Shown here: positions 14,195-26,066 of the stretch, piece after piece | How the letters are laid out: every line of letters starts with the position of its first letter | Position numbering within the stretch: position 1 is the stretch's first letter | From: Paragonimus westermani | Lineage: Eukaryota > Platyhelminthes > Trematoda > Plagiorchiida > Troglotrematidae | Assembly (NCBI GenBank): GCA_008508345.1 | Contig: QNGE01002355.1 | Span: 21,000-84,999 of the forward strand | Reading direction: 5' to 3' | Length of the DNA stretch: 64,000 nt | The notes under the pieces: model-generated | The model's input: only the letters and a program-made list of their open reading frames with translations | Told to the model about the DNA's origin: nothing | The model's database searches: none | Made by a program: the position numbers and the translations under genes

Positions 14195-14315
14195 ATCATA
14201 GGCGGTCAGTCAAAAGCCGTTTGATGCCAAAAAGGAGCCACGGATGAAGCGTTCGAAACTCGACTGAATAGTTTAGCCTTATGCCAACAGAAGCGTTTTT
14301 TTCTATGGTCAATCA
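14195..14315 (+). pseudogene. 3' tail fragment of a Penelope-like element
   Basis: A plus-strand frame starting with GGQSKAV, then an in-frame stop, then LNSLALCQQKRFFLWSI resembles the C-terminal tail that follows the GIY-YIG domain of Penelope-like elements (a basic SKAVR.. motif, then an LCxQKRF motif). The identical 18 bases GGCGGTCAGTCAAAAGCC occur at the equivalent point of the PLE at 22860-24500, tying the two to one family. Nothing PLE-like was recognised just upstream. The ATG frame at 13981-14247 overlaps this fragment in another frame and looks meaningless. Confidence 0.5.
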
Positions 14316-15039
14316 TACAAACCATGGGTGATAAAGCTGCCAGGGTTCCAGTGGCGCCAAGATTGTGACGTAGTTTCTGTGTGACTGGAATTAACTGAAC
14401 TCACTGCTTGATTAGTTCGTTTCACCAATACAACTCTCTCGTACAGACGACACCTACTTGACGTGAAAATGAATACTAAAAGGCGGGCGCGTTCGCCACA
14501 CCGTTCTTCTGATTGCTGTTAACTGTTGTTTTTACCGAGTGCTTACTATATGGATTAAAAAGCGATTATTCAATCATCAATTAGCTACGTAATTGTCAAC
14601 AGCGCTTATTTATGAAGTATAGTTGAAAGACAGGAAGAAAAGAATCCGTAGCAGTGAATTGCCTAAGTGAAACGGTATGAACACAGACCTAAATAGAACA
14701 GAATAACCGGTATGGAGGCCAACTTCACTGAACACCTCATGTTAACAGGCCACCAAGATGACCCACTTAGATCATTCAGACTTTTGTTACGCAATCAAAA
14801 CTCGGAGCTACTGGCCTTTAACGAAGCTACACTGATCAAAACTCAGCAGTCGGTGGTGTGTGCAAAAAGTGGTTGAAACAACCTATCGGGTTACAGTGGT
14901 GCTTATGACATAATAGTTTGCAGAATATGCTGGATCATGTGTTGGCGTAAAACGAGGCCAATGGTACAATTCGAAGCACGGAACACATAGATAGCTCTGG
15001 ATCAACTTACACGTGGTTTAACTTACTGATTGTGGCCAA
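14316..15039. other. No recognised gene
   Basis: This lies downstream, in transcription sense, of the minus-strand CsRn1-like relic. RNase H and integrase would be expected here, but I could not recognise either in any minus-strand frame. They are either deleted or decayed past recognition. Confidence 0.45.
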
Positions 15040-16810
15040 AGATATCCTGATACATGGGAAAACCTCTGTGGCGTTAATGTCCACAGCACACTTGGAATCA
15101 ATTAAACGTAGGTGATCTGTCATAGGTAGCACTACATTAAATCCGTTAGGAATGCAGCCGTGATAAAAGTTAATCATGTCCAAAGATTGTTGAAGCTGTT
15201 TCTGTTGGGCAGTTTTGTTGAGAAATCGAGGACTACTTTCAATTTTTTGGTCGGCGGTGTAACCCTGCTTTACAAAAATATGCGATCAAGAAAATTAACT
15301 GAAGACTTTAAAACTTACATTCCCTCGGGTTAATTAGAATACCGGAGTGGTAAAAACGCTGGGAAATTAAATGTAGATATCCGGGAGGTTTACGCTTGTT
15401 TAAACTCAAGAGTAACAGATCATCCAGATATGCATAAACGAAATTAACTCAGTTTGAGCTCAGATTATAAAGTCTCGAACACTTTATGCAAATTTTTTCG
15501 ATTCACAGGGCATACGAGTGGACTTGAAAGGGCCGAACGTTCGAAGTGGTTGTAGGCGCGGATGATGTCAATATGAAAAGATATTGTTCTGACACAAAGA
15601 GTTGCTGTAAAGTCATAATAACGTGATGACGGATATCTGTTCGGTATTGCAAGGTTGTGTGGTTTAGAATGGTGTCCGCGTGGTCCCCATTAGTTGTTTG
15701 TTCTGGGAATTATGTATAATGGCAATGATCATACACTTCCAAAGTGTTGAGTGATGTCCGTTTGCAGCATATTCTAAAATTCGTCGCATACTACATTTGA
15801 CTTTTCCAGATGGAAGTGTAGGGGTTCGGCATAGGCTGTTTAGTATTCAAAAACAATATGATGAGTGATATGTCTGACGTGCAAATCATGGAAATTTCAC
15901 CGAATCAGAGTAGAAGGCTTCGTAAGGAGTTTGTGACACTTCCCTTGGATTGTGTGGGCTAACAAAATTGGGCTGATAACTGGTCCAAATTAGTACGTCT
16001 ACTAACTCCTTCATGGATGAATGCGTCAATCAAGCGTTGGTTTCTAAACTTCAGCAGCATGTTGAAGTTAAGTAGAAAATCGTCGCGATAACAGGATTTG
16101 AGACGTCAGATATTATGAAAACCCATGTGAATGGACAACGAACACCACGTTTAAGTGTCAGTGATCTTCGTCTGGGGCTATCAGTCGTCGTGTTATTAGC
16201 AACAGTGAAAACGTTTTTGTTAACGTGCATTTGATGCTTTCGGTTTATCCTCTCGAATCACACTAATTTCTAAGTCTGAGTCAAGTAGGAATGTTTTTTT
16301 AGATGCGGAATAATTGACAAATAAACGATTGGACGAAGCAATGTCAAGCTCAGTTCTATTCGCTACAGACTCATTGGGTATTTTTCCAACTATTTTCGTG
16401 TTTTGAACTTTCAAGATGAGCTGCATTTACGGCCATCTGCTCTAAACCCCAAGTTCTGTTGGCAAAAATTTTGATTGTGATTATTGACTGGGTGCACTGA
16501 AGTACCAGAAAATGGCGTTTGTCAGTCCTAGTTGCGACTGTTCAATCTTTGTAGCACTTGTAACTTCTTCAGGTTTCTTTCGAGCAATTTAATTCAATAT
16601 ACCACAATTTGTGTTACATCGTCTGTGTAATGCGGAGCTGAAAGAGAAATGTCCGAATTCTTAATGGTACTCGGAATATCATTAACCGACTGAGCCAATT
16701 CATGTATGGGCATTCACCGTCTGGATGCTCCAATCCTACCGACAAATTTAGGCGGTCGTTGTAGAAAGAACTGTCTGATTTTCTCATCGTCGCTGGACCA
16801 CTCATTCAGT
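15040..16810 (-). pseudogene. CsRn1/Boudicca-like Ty3/gypsy gag-protease-RT relic
   Basis: On the minus strand, short blocks in changing frames follow gypsy order. A Gag C-terminal block (about 16805-16620) contains LSRLMIFRVPLRIRTFL. A remnant of the CsRn1-type FG..A..KC zinc region lies at about 16480-16420. The retropepsin region contains RLFVNYSASKKTFLLDSD, with its DTG-like site reading DSD (16274-16288). A FLLNFNMLLKFRNQRLIDA block at about 16030-16080 corresponds to the post-protease G.DFL segment. RT blocks follow, including an IDIIRAYNHF block and the catalytic box FVYAYLDDLLLLS (YLDD codons 15419-15430), then QRFYHSGILINPRECKF. The last recognisable block, containing MINFYHGCIPN, lies at about 15160. 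Many stops and frameshifts are present, so the copy is dead. LTRs were not identified. The YLDD box and downstream block make the RT assignment firm; the clade assignment is inference. Confidence 0.75.
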
Positions 16811-17210
16811 GATGGTTACAAATTCCGAGGCAGTTGAGATGGCTTGCCATCACCTAGCTATTCGTCGCTGATTGGGGCTTCATTTACTTTCTTCTCCGAT
16901 GCTGTTGCATGTTTGGGCAGAACAGGTTCAAGGTGTTCATATGTTTCCGTCGGATGTGTTTACATAGGTACATCATGTGTTTATTGCGTTCTGTTAATTG
17001 ACGGTAAGGAGATGATGCGATTATCGTGGTAGGAGAGTGGGAGATCCCTCTGGTTTAAAACTATAAACATGCTATCTCAAACCAACCGGTCGGGTAATCA
17101 TTTCAACGTGCTGGATGAAATATGTCATAGAGGCTAGCGAAACTCTTGCTTAGCAAAACAACGCCCATAGCGTTGAAAAGCAGTCACAGGGAAACTAAAC
17201 GAAACGAGTG
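16811..17210. other. No recognised gene; possible start of the gypsy relic
   Basis: On the minus strand this would hold the N-terminal part of Gag of the relic below 16810. No convincing block was found. Confidence 0.35.
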
Positions 17211-17270
17211 CAATACATATACATTACATATACAATACATTACATGTGCAATACGTATACAATACATATA
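17211..17270. repeat. Degenerate ATACAATACAT simple repeat
   Basis: About 60 bases of imperfect CAATACATATA/CATTACATATA units are visible directly in the sequence. Confidence 0.8.
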
Positions 17271-17489
17271 GAAAGAAACGTTCAAGGTGAAAATGGATGG
17301 ACTCCACCAGTTCTGATGCTGCGCTGTTAATTACAATACTTTGTAAATAAAGTACGGGATCATACGTAGCATGTGTTTACTGACCAGACTGACTTGAACC
17401 TTACGACCTACTCCCTAGTTGTTGTTATTTATCACTTGTGCGTAAACAGCCAACATCGATCGCACATCCTAATATGAAAGCAACAGACG

Positions 17490-17590
17490 CGCAGTTCCAG
17501 TTAGTGCTATTCAATCCAGCACTGATTGGACTAAAGTTAGTCTAAAATAAACGGCACGACTAACTTGCAAGTGAGTTATTACTTACAACT
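17490..17590 (+). repeat. Diverged direct repeat, copy 1
   Basis: This begins at GCAGTTCCAGTTAGTGCT and ends near ACTTACAACT. It aligns along about 100 bases, with mismatches and small gaps, to copy 2 at 17772-17873. The identity of the repeat family is unknown. Confidence 0.6.
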
Positions 17591-17771
17591 TTCAACATTT
17601 GCCAAATCTACGGTGGGATATGTGGTCGAAGTTCGCCGGGTACGCATACTTGGTGAGTAGTAGAAACCATAAAACCGGTCGTGTTTCCGGTGACTATGAT
17701 CACCAGACACATTACTTTCGTTACCAAAACTTACAATGCCATCTAGGAGCTTCAAGCAGGCCGAATATCTG

Positions 17772-17873
17772 CACAGTTCCAGTTGGTGCTTTTAACAGAA
17801 GCACTGATTTGCGGAGTTTGTTGAGTTTGAGACAAACGGAACAACTAGGCTGCAAATGACTTAATACCTACAA
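17772..17873 (+). repeat. Diverged direct repeat, copy 2
   Basis: This begins at CACAGTTCCAGTTGGTGCT, shares an AGCACTGATT core and AAACGGxACxACTA with copy 1, and ends at ACCTACAACT. The copies start about 280 bases apart in the same orientation, consistent with an old local duplication or two members of one repeat family. Confidence 0.6.
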
Positions 17874-20817
17874 CTTCGTAAGTAGTATCGGTGAAAGTGC
17901 TAAGCATCCAGATGACAACAAATGGACGTGCAGAGAAGTTGTAATACACATAAGGACCAATTAAGGTCGATGCGCTTACAACAGTGATACGGACACAATA
18001 TAGGGCTGGAAGTCATGAGTGTGCTGGTGTAATTTTGAATGGACTGTGGAAGATGTCGATATGGTGACATACGAAGTGCGAGCGTTGTGTTCCACAGTGC
18101 ACAATAGCCGTGTCCGTTCACCGGCGAGGACCGGTGGTGTCTAAACATGAATGCGGCCGCGTTTTTTTCTCATTCCAGGCGAGAAAAATGTGTTGAACCA
18201 TATGTCGTTGGTTAATGGCCGAACTGCTTAAAATTGTTTGTTTTGCTGTGTGTGCATGCCTGAAGTTGACTTCAAAGGTTTTTTGAAAACTGATGGTTAT
18301 TTAAAGCCAATTAAAGATCGTGCGCTTTAGAAAATCTTAACAGCCGTTGTTTGGTCTTACATTATGATGACATGCCACAGGGAGTCGGTCTGGACATATA
18401 ATGATCATAGCCGCGTCATCAGGTAATGCTGCAAAGATGTCACAAACCTTGTCACTCTCGGGAGAAAGTACTTCGAAATATTTGGAATCAGAATTGGTTG
18501 ATCGACCACGTTCTGTGCATGGATGAGTGCACAAAATGTCTGCTCAGTGATCACGTGTACTTGGATTTGTGCTGGACCGGAGGGTAGGATGCTAAATTGG
18601 CCACCTCAAGCAACTTTAATCAGAAACAGTATTATCTCCCACAGACAGGCTGAGATGACATTACCAGCTGTTTGATAACACTAAATTTTCTAACTTCACT
18701 TGTACTCTGTCGAACTCCAAGACAAAGTTACATTAACCAAGTCACGATAATATTTCATACAAAGAATAGGTCACTTACGATTTGTCAGACGGTATTCAGG
18801 CCGTTCTTTGCCTTTTCGCAAGTCCATTGCATATAGATGAATGAGCCACTTTGGATAGAACACCCACAGATAAATTGTGTTTATTCCAAGTAATATTTTG
18901 CGTCCCATTCTGTTTTTATACATCTGCGCAGAAAACGCACGGTTAGCATATTAGTTAGCTCCTTATTACCAGTAACGTTACTGCCATCCACGAACTTCGC
19001 CCAATCGCAACTAATCCCAGACGGTTTGAGGTGCTATAAACGTAGATACTGGACATCCAAATAGCCTACATTACTAACCGGCTTTAGTTTACGGACTAGC
19101 TGTATTTTCTAAAAATGCTGTACGGTATCCTGAATCTGGACATGAGAGTAAAATTATTTGCTTTACTCAAATAGCCCTACTTAGAACAAGTCGTGTAATC
19201 GCGATAACCATAACGTAGAATCGAACGGGACCCAATCCGTAGGGTCAGCTTCGTGGAGTTGAGGTCAAACTGGCAGAGTAACTGTACAAAAATCCTGTCG
19301 ATCGTTAATGTGGAAGACGTCTGACACGTTGGTTCCAACTGGAATGTACATTCAACACAAAAACGTTGCGTGATGTTTAATTTTAAACCGGTACCTCCAG
19401 GAATGATTTTGGTTGGATTTGCCTGTAGGATTTCAGTAAGTCTCGGCAGAAAAAGGTGTGTGGCTAACCAATAAAAAGGATACAAACTGAGAAAGCCAAC
19501 CGCTTATAGTTTGAAGTACTCATTTAGAGGAAGAACAGCAATTAGGTTTTGATCGCATGCGACTGAGATAAGCAGATACCACTCTTTTGTATTTTTACGG
19601 AATAACACAGGAAACTAGAAGCCATGGCTTTCAGTGTCACGATACTACTGAAATTGTGGACTGGTAGTTGTAGTCACTAAAACGAGGAATCAAAACGTAG
19701 ACATCACGAACGTCTGAAATTCGATAATTTGGCCACGTAGAGTTTACTACATGTTCCATCTCACCTAACGAAACAGACCAGTCCAATAGTTTCTGCCTTG
19801 TTTGTTGTCTTCTAGAATAATCTGGTAAAGCACAATGAACTTCTGTAATCTTTAAGCCCACTTCATTTGGCTGATCAGAACAATAAAAATGAATCGTTTG
19901 TCATCTACTAGGTGGGCATTTCTCAGGATGATATTGTTGGCTGTTCGCACTGTTCAGTGGTGTCTGTTTACAATTTTCTATTTGTTCGGCAAATATTTGC
20001 AAGGCGGGATTCATATTTCGAGGGCTCAGAGAAACCAACATGACCGAAAAGATGAAGCAAGAAATCGAAGGTGAACAGATCAACAGAAGAAATGACGGTG
20101 ACCACAATTGATGTGGTTGGGTCTATCAGCTTCCGTTTAACTTTGACTCGTTTAGGTCTTTTCCACCGTCTTTATAACACGCCATTCCTTGAACGCTCAA
20201 GCGCGGCTGCGTGGGCCTGTGGCTGAAATTCGTTTCAAGAAGAGACATTCCGTGCATTTACCTTCAGAAATTTCGAGCTTCCACCTAGAGATTCCTTACT
20301 AAGTAATAGAATAACCAGCTGTCTCCTTTTTGGCTTTCCAAATCTGCAAATTGGTTATCAGCAAATTAGGTATTTGTGTCAAGTTCATTTCCTCCAGATC
20401 ACCTTGAATTAGTGCATCCTTTCCAGCCTTACGTTTTGCTTTCACATAACAGACAGTCGAGTATCTTGTTGTCTCTTGCTTAAGCATAACCTAGGTGGGA
20501 CGTGGCTCGAATAGTGAGCATTATATCCGTTCACTTAGGTACTAAGCGACTGTCAATCTTTGCATACCAAACGAGACGTCATGTGAATGAACACGGAGCT
20601 GTTGCTAAAAATCCCTTACTTAAACAAGAACAGTTCGGGGGTTAAATATGTCCTAAACTCATATGTAGACTAGACATTTCGCACTCTTCAATGGGTCAAC
20701 ATTTTTGGGCAGGCGATTTAATGATGTACGACAAAATCAGCGGGGACTTTCACACAGAGGTTCACTATGTATATATATGGATTTGCCCAATTTCGATTGC
20801 AGTAGCAACATGAAGTT
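17874..20817. other. No recognised gene
   Basis: Only short frames are present. The minus frame at 19177-19485 (102 codons) has a faint resemblance to the post-protease segment of gypsy polyproteins, but no catalytic motif supports it. The rest is featureless by eye. Confidence 0.5.
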
Positions 20818-21285
20818 GTTGGCCGATCTTCTCATAGATCGTACATTGTTTCAGCTTAGCATCGGCCATATCCCTCGCCTACACCTATTGAAGAGATGAA
20901 CAGTCGCGCCTCAATTAAATGCGTTCACAGAGCTGTCATTCGTTATTGAGAAACGCATTCACTTCAGTAGCTGTTTTAGTATGAGCAGAATTCGTGGACC
21001 CATTGAGCGTTTCCAACCCAAATGTTCGCAGCACTGAGCGGGTAACGCCCCTCACTGATGACAACGATCGGTACTTCCCTTCCCTTCCTTCAGTTAAGTG
21101 GAAAACATTCATATCCACTTGTCTGTGAATAAGGCTTGAACAACTATCTTATGCCTGCTGCATTCACGAGACTGTGCATGCTGAATGAAGTAGAATGTGT
21201 AGGTATGATTGTTTCCTGTGCTCTCGACTGAACACACAATGTGACATTCAAGACTGAATGGTCCACGCTAGATCAAATGCACGTG
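20818..21285 (-). repeat. 468-bp inverted repeat, left arm
   Basis: This is the reverse complement of 25436-25903. The register is constant throughout (paired coordinates sum to 46721), with no indels and only about two mismatches noticed by eye, one near each of 20828 and 20931. It contains a 60-codon frame (20936-21118, minus strand) that also appears in the right-arm copies. Its conservation is explained by near-identity of the DNA and is not evidence of a gene. Confidence 0.9.
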
Positions 21286-22859
21286 CAACCATGGTAGATA
21301 GGTATTTGGTTCTGTTATCTAACCCAGTCTTTTTCTTGTCGAAAGCCCGGTCTTCAGAAGTTCGCCTTCAGATCGCAAACAAACTTTATCAGAGACTCAG
21401 CTTTTTTCATAACATACTTGGCTGCTGTACTGACAGTAGGACATTCTTCCCTCATTGACACGGACCGTAGTCGGCAGTCCTGCCCAGGCTTCTAGCTGTT
21501 TACGTTACGCTATCGACCGTCATGCAAGAACTGTCGCACACTTAGGGGCTGAAGTAACCGAATCGGTGACTTACTCAGCGTCAACAGGGCTTTGGGAGGA
21601 GAATGAAAAATAGTCAGGGCAGGGGAATATTCACACTCATATATAACAATCTTGGGGCTAGAACAAAGTCGGTTATGAGGGTATCAACAGTCGAATGAGA
21701 AAATACGGTTCGTTAAATTTAAAATTACACGCTTCTTATAATATAGCTGAAATCTGATTGGCATATTGTGATAATACAGAACTCTTCCCTTGACGATGAA
21801 TTTGCATATGGTGAGGTAAGTCAAAATATTTCCGCCTCACATTAAGCAGCTGACATGTCATTCATTCTGTAAGTTTGTGAAGTTTCGACGATGAGTGTAT
21901 GCTGACCGTGGATCAGACTGTGTTGCATGAGTCGTTTTGTCTGTTTCTTTGGATGATGCGTCTCCTAACACAACTGTGAAGCACTGCAGACCGAAGAGAT
22001 TCGATGGGCTATTTATCAAGGCATTTGGTTTATTTCCATAATGGAGCGTTGGTACCCCTTTTATACACAATCACCAGGGATGCTTGACCACTCTGTATAT
22101 AAGAGTGTAAGACGTAGCATTATTTCCCAGGTGAAGTCAGATGTGTTACCATAGAATAATTTGAAGCGTATTCAAGAGAACTCAATAGGTTACAGAGTTC
22201 TGAGCGTCAGAATGCTATCGATGTCGTTTGTGATAGTTTTTTGTTTGCAGAGCCAGAATGTTGACTAAAATCCACATGTTCTTACGTCTTCCTGGAGGAA
22301 CAGATTAGACTGCAATATTCGCAACAAGTTGACTGGTGTTATATGCATGTGCAAAATACATAATAGCGCATTTCTAAAAAGTAACTTCAAGGGAGTTTGT
22401 CAAAGACCGAGTAAGTGATGCGTTCACGTCAGTGTGGCTAAACGCAATCAGAAAGAGTTTTGTCGATAAGCCTGATCTCGGCATCGTCAGTAAATGAAAA
22501 TAAATTGACAAATGGTTAAAGATCTTCAGATTAGCCATCAAAAAAGTAGCGTAGCGAACAAGCTGGTTTTCAGTTATTCAACGGAAGTCGAACACGTCAA
22601 CGACGTTTTTATAAAATTATGTCACACCTATGACGCCGGTGAAACCGTGGCACTTTAATCGGTCACCGTTTAAGTGGTGGGCCACAATAAACGCAAATTC
22701 TGAACACTTCTGTGCACACAGAGGTGGGTTATTCAGTCGAATTCGGATGCCTCAGCTGTTGTCAAAATTCGGCATCTGATGGCTTTGCATCGATCGTTCT
22801 GGTCTACATTTGTTAACTTCTGTTATCATTAACAACAGAGTGATCCAATCCGTAAAAAC
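21286..22859. other. No recognised gene
   Basis: This is the left part of the spacer between the inverted arms. It contains short frames only. The last few hundred bases could hold the decayed N-terminus of the PLE that follows, but no block is recognisable. Confidence 0.45.
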
Positions 22860-24500
22860 TTTCAAACAAAGAACTCATTTCAGCAGAGAAAAACCTGATG
22901 AAAAATGAAAACAATTATCTCTAAGCCGGATATAGCTTGTGGCCATGTTTTAGGAGAGGAGATAGAATATGCAGACAAAGTACAAACCGTACTACATGAT
23001 AAGACAAAATTCGAGAAAGGGAGGGGTGGGAGAGGCGAAACCACCCAAACAGATATAGCGCTATGGAAAATTCTACGTTCTATGATACAAACTCGGATAA
23101 ATGACCTCCCAACCTTCGTAAGTATCCGACCAAATCGGACAACAATTCTTAGGCTTTATGGGTTAACGGAAAATCTCAAGGCAGATATACCTCTCCGACT
23201 TACTGTAGACGTACGCAACCCACCCAATCACTCAGTTGTTAAACGGTTATCTCGACTCCTTGAATCTGTCAGACACAAACTCTCGAAGTGTAGCCTACGG
23301 AACACCTCTGAACTCACTAACACATTCGACGAACTCAAATTAACGGAACAGTAAATATTCGATAATGATATACCATCAATGTTGATAAATGCCTCACTGA
23401 ACGAGAAGATAGACAATTCGTGTTAATATAGTTTGGCTAACAACCTAGATATCTGTACACCTTCAACAGAACAGAAGTTGGTATTGTACTTTACACCCAC
23501 AACATATAGTTAAATTCAACGCAGAACTGTATCGGTAAACGGGCGTTTTCGCAGTGGGACCCCAATGGAGCCGTTGTTTGCAGAAATTAATATGGTGAAA
23601 CTTGAAAACGACCAACTAGAACAAGCCAGTGACGGATATGGCGTTAACGAGCGATATCTGGGTGATATTCCATGTTTTTGGTGGAAATGCTTACTAAATG
23701 TACATCATAGCCATTTTCAACTCGGTCCACAAGAACATAACATTTACACTAGAAGCTGAGTGTGACGGTGACCTAGTCCTCCCGGACGTGCTTAACAGGC
23801 GCCGTTCTAATGGATCTATTTGATGCAGGGTTTATGGGAAAAGACCTGCAATATGCGGTGTATCCAATTCAGTAGCCTGGTTCCTCTGATATAAAAAAGA
23901 AACTCCGTATGTTGTTTGACCGACAGAGCCATGAGAATATGTACACGGGATACGATTGCCGATGAACTGCCGTTTTCACACACACCATTCTGGTGGAATG
24001 GCTACCCGGGATGATTTGTAGACAATGGTATGTGACATCCCGAGAAACAGGACAAAGTGTATTTAGCGAAAAAAACAGTTCACATTTCGTTGCTGTTCAA
24101 AGATAACATAATCACTGAAACAATCACCATGGAACCTGAAACCGTCATCAACAAAATATTCTAGAATCCAGATTGTTTGTCTGCTTAAACTCCACGCCAA
24201 CGATGTGTCTACGGTCGAAAGACAGTGTTCGTGTCTGCGGCTTCTCTTGTGTATACTTAAATGCTTGTTCCTGCTCAGCTAATTACGTGGGTCGCACAAC
24301 AAGGCGCTTATATGAACGTATCTTGAGCATCATCTAGCCTGGGTCAGTAGCACAATCATCAAGACCAATGTACTTGTGTCACATCTTGTCGATTCGCACC
24401 ACATCGTGAACCTAGTCTCTTCTTTTCGACCGACTTATCGAGCCAACGGCGGTCAGTCAAAAGCCATGAAATGCCGAATTGTGGAGATAATTAAGAAATT
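22860..24500 (+). pseudogene. Penelope-like retroelement: RT plus GIY-YIG endonuclease, decayed
   Basis: Plus-strand blocks follow PLE order. The frame at 22905-23354 (149 codons) holds the fingers/palm lead-in: ADKVQTVLHDKTKFEK, then LRLYGLTENLKADIPLRL (the family's PRxYGLPKxHK..PLRP region) and VVKRLSRLLESV. Next comes GTPMEPLFAEINMVKLE (about 23556-23606), matching G(A)MGSP.SP..A.I.M..LE. The catalytic box RYLGDIPCFW at 23652-23681 reads YLGD in place of the expected Y-x-DD, so a catalytic Asp is lost. Further blocks read LVLPDVLNRRR and RICTRDTIADELPF. The GIY-YIG nuclease signature YVGRTTRRLYERI lies at 24284-24322, and a one-base frameshift directly after it restores EHHLAWVS. The tail contains RANGGQSKAMKCRIVE. 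PLEs reverse-transcribe at nicked ends using the GIY-YIG endonuclease. This copy is dead. Confidence 0.85.
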
Positions 24501-25435
24501 TGTAAAATATTGGTGTCTTACCACTTACTTATACTAGGAAGAAAGGGGATTAATGATTGGAAGTTGGAACCACCGCGCTGTTGCTAGTATGATTATCAGG
24601 AGTGAGGAGTTGACCGAGGCAAAGTGGCAACGTTTGTGAGATAGAAGGTCAGACGAGCATGAGTTCACCAGAATGGGTATAAAATTCCGTCTTGCTCTGA
24701 AAAACAGGATAAACACATGATATATATGCCCCCCAAAATCGAATATATTAGCTTATTGACAGACGAGGGTTAGCTTACCAGCGGCACAACCTCAGTGACC
24801 AGCAAACCGGCAGACAAGACCGGACATTCTGAACCTACAGGTTGAACCAAAACAGTTGAATATACACTGACGTTCATCCGTTTCTGTTAATTGTCCCTCT
24901 GAGCTACACATGAAGTTAGGGTGCATTTAAACATACTGGCGGGCAAATGGTGCAAACACTTTCGTCAAAACGCTCCACATTTCTTTGCAATTGGAGTATT
25001 GTTTATACGCTCATTTCTTACAACCAAGGGGAGTTAGTCAGGATAGTGAGAAGCGGATGTCGGTTTGTATGGGCAGAACAGCACTCATATGTAACCGCAA
25101 CGTCCGTACTTCCACAGCGTTTACAGTCAGCCCTGTTCGAAAAGAAAGACCGGACTCCTGTCTGTATGCCATGAGAGCTCGCTAGAAATTACGTGCTTTA
25201 CTAGCAAGCTCTCGTGGAAGAAAAATTCGGCTTACACACTTGACACACAAACAAATGTCATTTGATCTTGCGGAAAATCGACCATGTTCTTGGGCGTAAT
25301 ATGATAGGGATCGAAGATAGATCGAAGATACGGGGATTGAACAACAACGTGGATGGCTGCGATTTGTCTATCCCTATACAGAAAAGTAGAAAGTTGAGTT
25401 GGTTACCGAGAATAAATAGGTACCTACCAAAGTGA
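24501..25435. other. No recognised gene; small 11-bp tandem
   Basis: This is the right part of the spacer between the inverted arms. GATCGAAGATA occurs twice in tandem at 25309-25330. Overlapping frames at 24947-25185 have no recognised domain. Confidence 0.5.
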
Positions 25436-25903
25436 CACGTGCATTTGATCTAGCGTGGACCATTCAGTCTTGAATGTCACATTGTGTGTTCAGTCGAGAG
25501 CACAGGAAACAATCATACCTACACATTCTACTTCATTCAGCATGCACAGTCTCGTGAATGCAGCAGGCATAAGATAGTTGTTCAAGCCTTATTCACAGAC
25601 AAGTGGATATGAATGTTTTCCACTTAACTGAAGGAAGGGAAGGGAAGTACCGATCGTTGTCATCAGTGAGGGGCGTTACCCGCTCAGTGCTGCGAACATT
25701 TGGGTTGGAAACGCTCAATGGGTCCACGAATTCTGCTCATACTAAAACAGCTACTGAAGTGAATGCGTTTCTCAATAACGAATGACAGCCCTGTGAACGC
25801 ATTTAATTGAGGCGCGACTGTTCATCTCTTCAATAGGTGTAGGCGAGGGATATGGCCGATGCTAAGCTGAAACAATGTACGATCTATGAGAAGGTCGGCC
25901 AAC
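25436..25903 (+). repeat. 468-bp inverted repeat, right arm
   Basis: This is the exact-register partner of 20818-21285. The duplicated unit continues on this side past 25903 to 26063, whereas the left arm stops. No matching target-site duplication is visible at the outer ends, so the arms are not clearly terminal inverted repeats of a transposon. Confidence 0.9.
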
Positions 25904-26063
25904 CACAGACTCCAAACTGTAATGCTGCAAAGTATGAGTCCATACTGTGTTTCAATTCACGAGACATGGGCTGACGACATTCAGACTTGAAGCAACGAAC
26001 GCGACATACTGAACGCAGCTGAATAGCCAGTACCCAAACAATCTGATGGGCTGTAACTTACAG
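25478..26063 (+). repeat. 586-bp duplicated unit, copy 1
   Basis: This runs from CACATTGTGTGTTCAG to CTGTAACTTACAG and is repeated at an offset of 589 bases as copy 2. One mismatch was noted, near 25790 (C) versus 26379 (T). A 60-codon frame (25603-25785) lies inside; I do not recognise its product. Confidence 0.92.
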
Positions 26064-26065
26064 TC

Positions 26066-26066
26066 N
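26066..26066. other. Single N (ambiguous base or assembly join)
   Basis: I noticed one ambiguous base, in CAGTCNCACA, exactly at the junction between the two near-identical 586-bp units. This points to a scaffolding join, an unresolved gap or a consensus problem. Confidence 0.95.

Noticed and set aside
19177..19485. Minus frame resembling a gypsy post-protease segment
   Set aside because: There is no DTG/DSG site, no RT block downstream in any frame, and only vague hydrophobic similarity.
25603..25785. 60-codon frame conserved in three places (also 26192-26374 and 20936-21118)
   Set aside because: The three copies sit in near-identical repeated DNA, so amino-acid conservation carries no independent evidence of selection.
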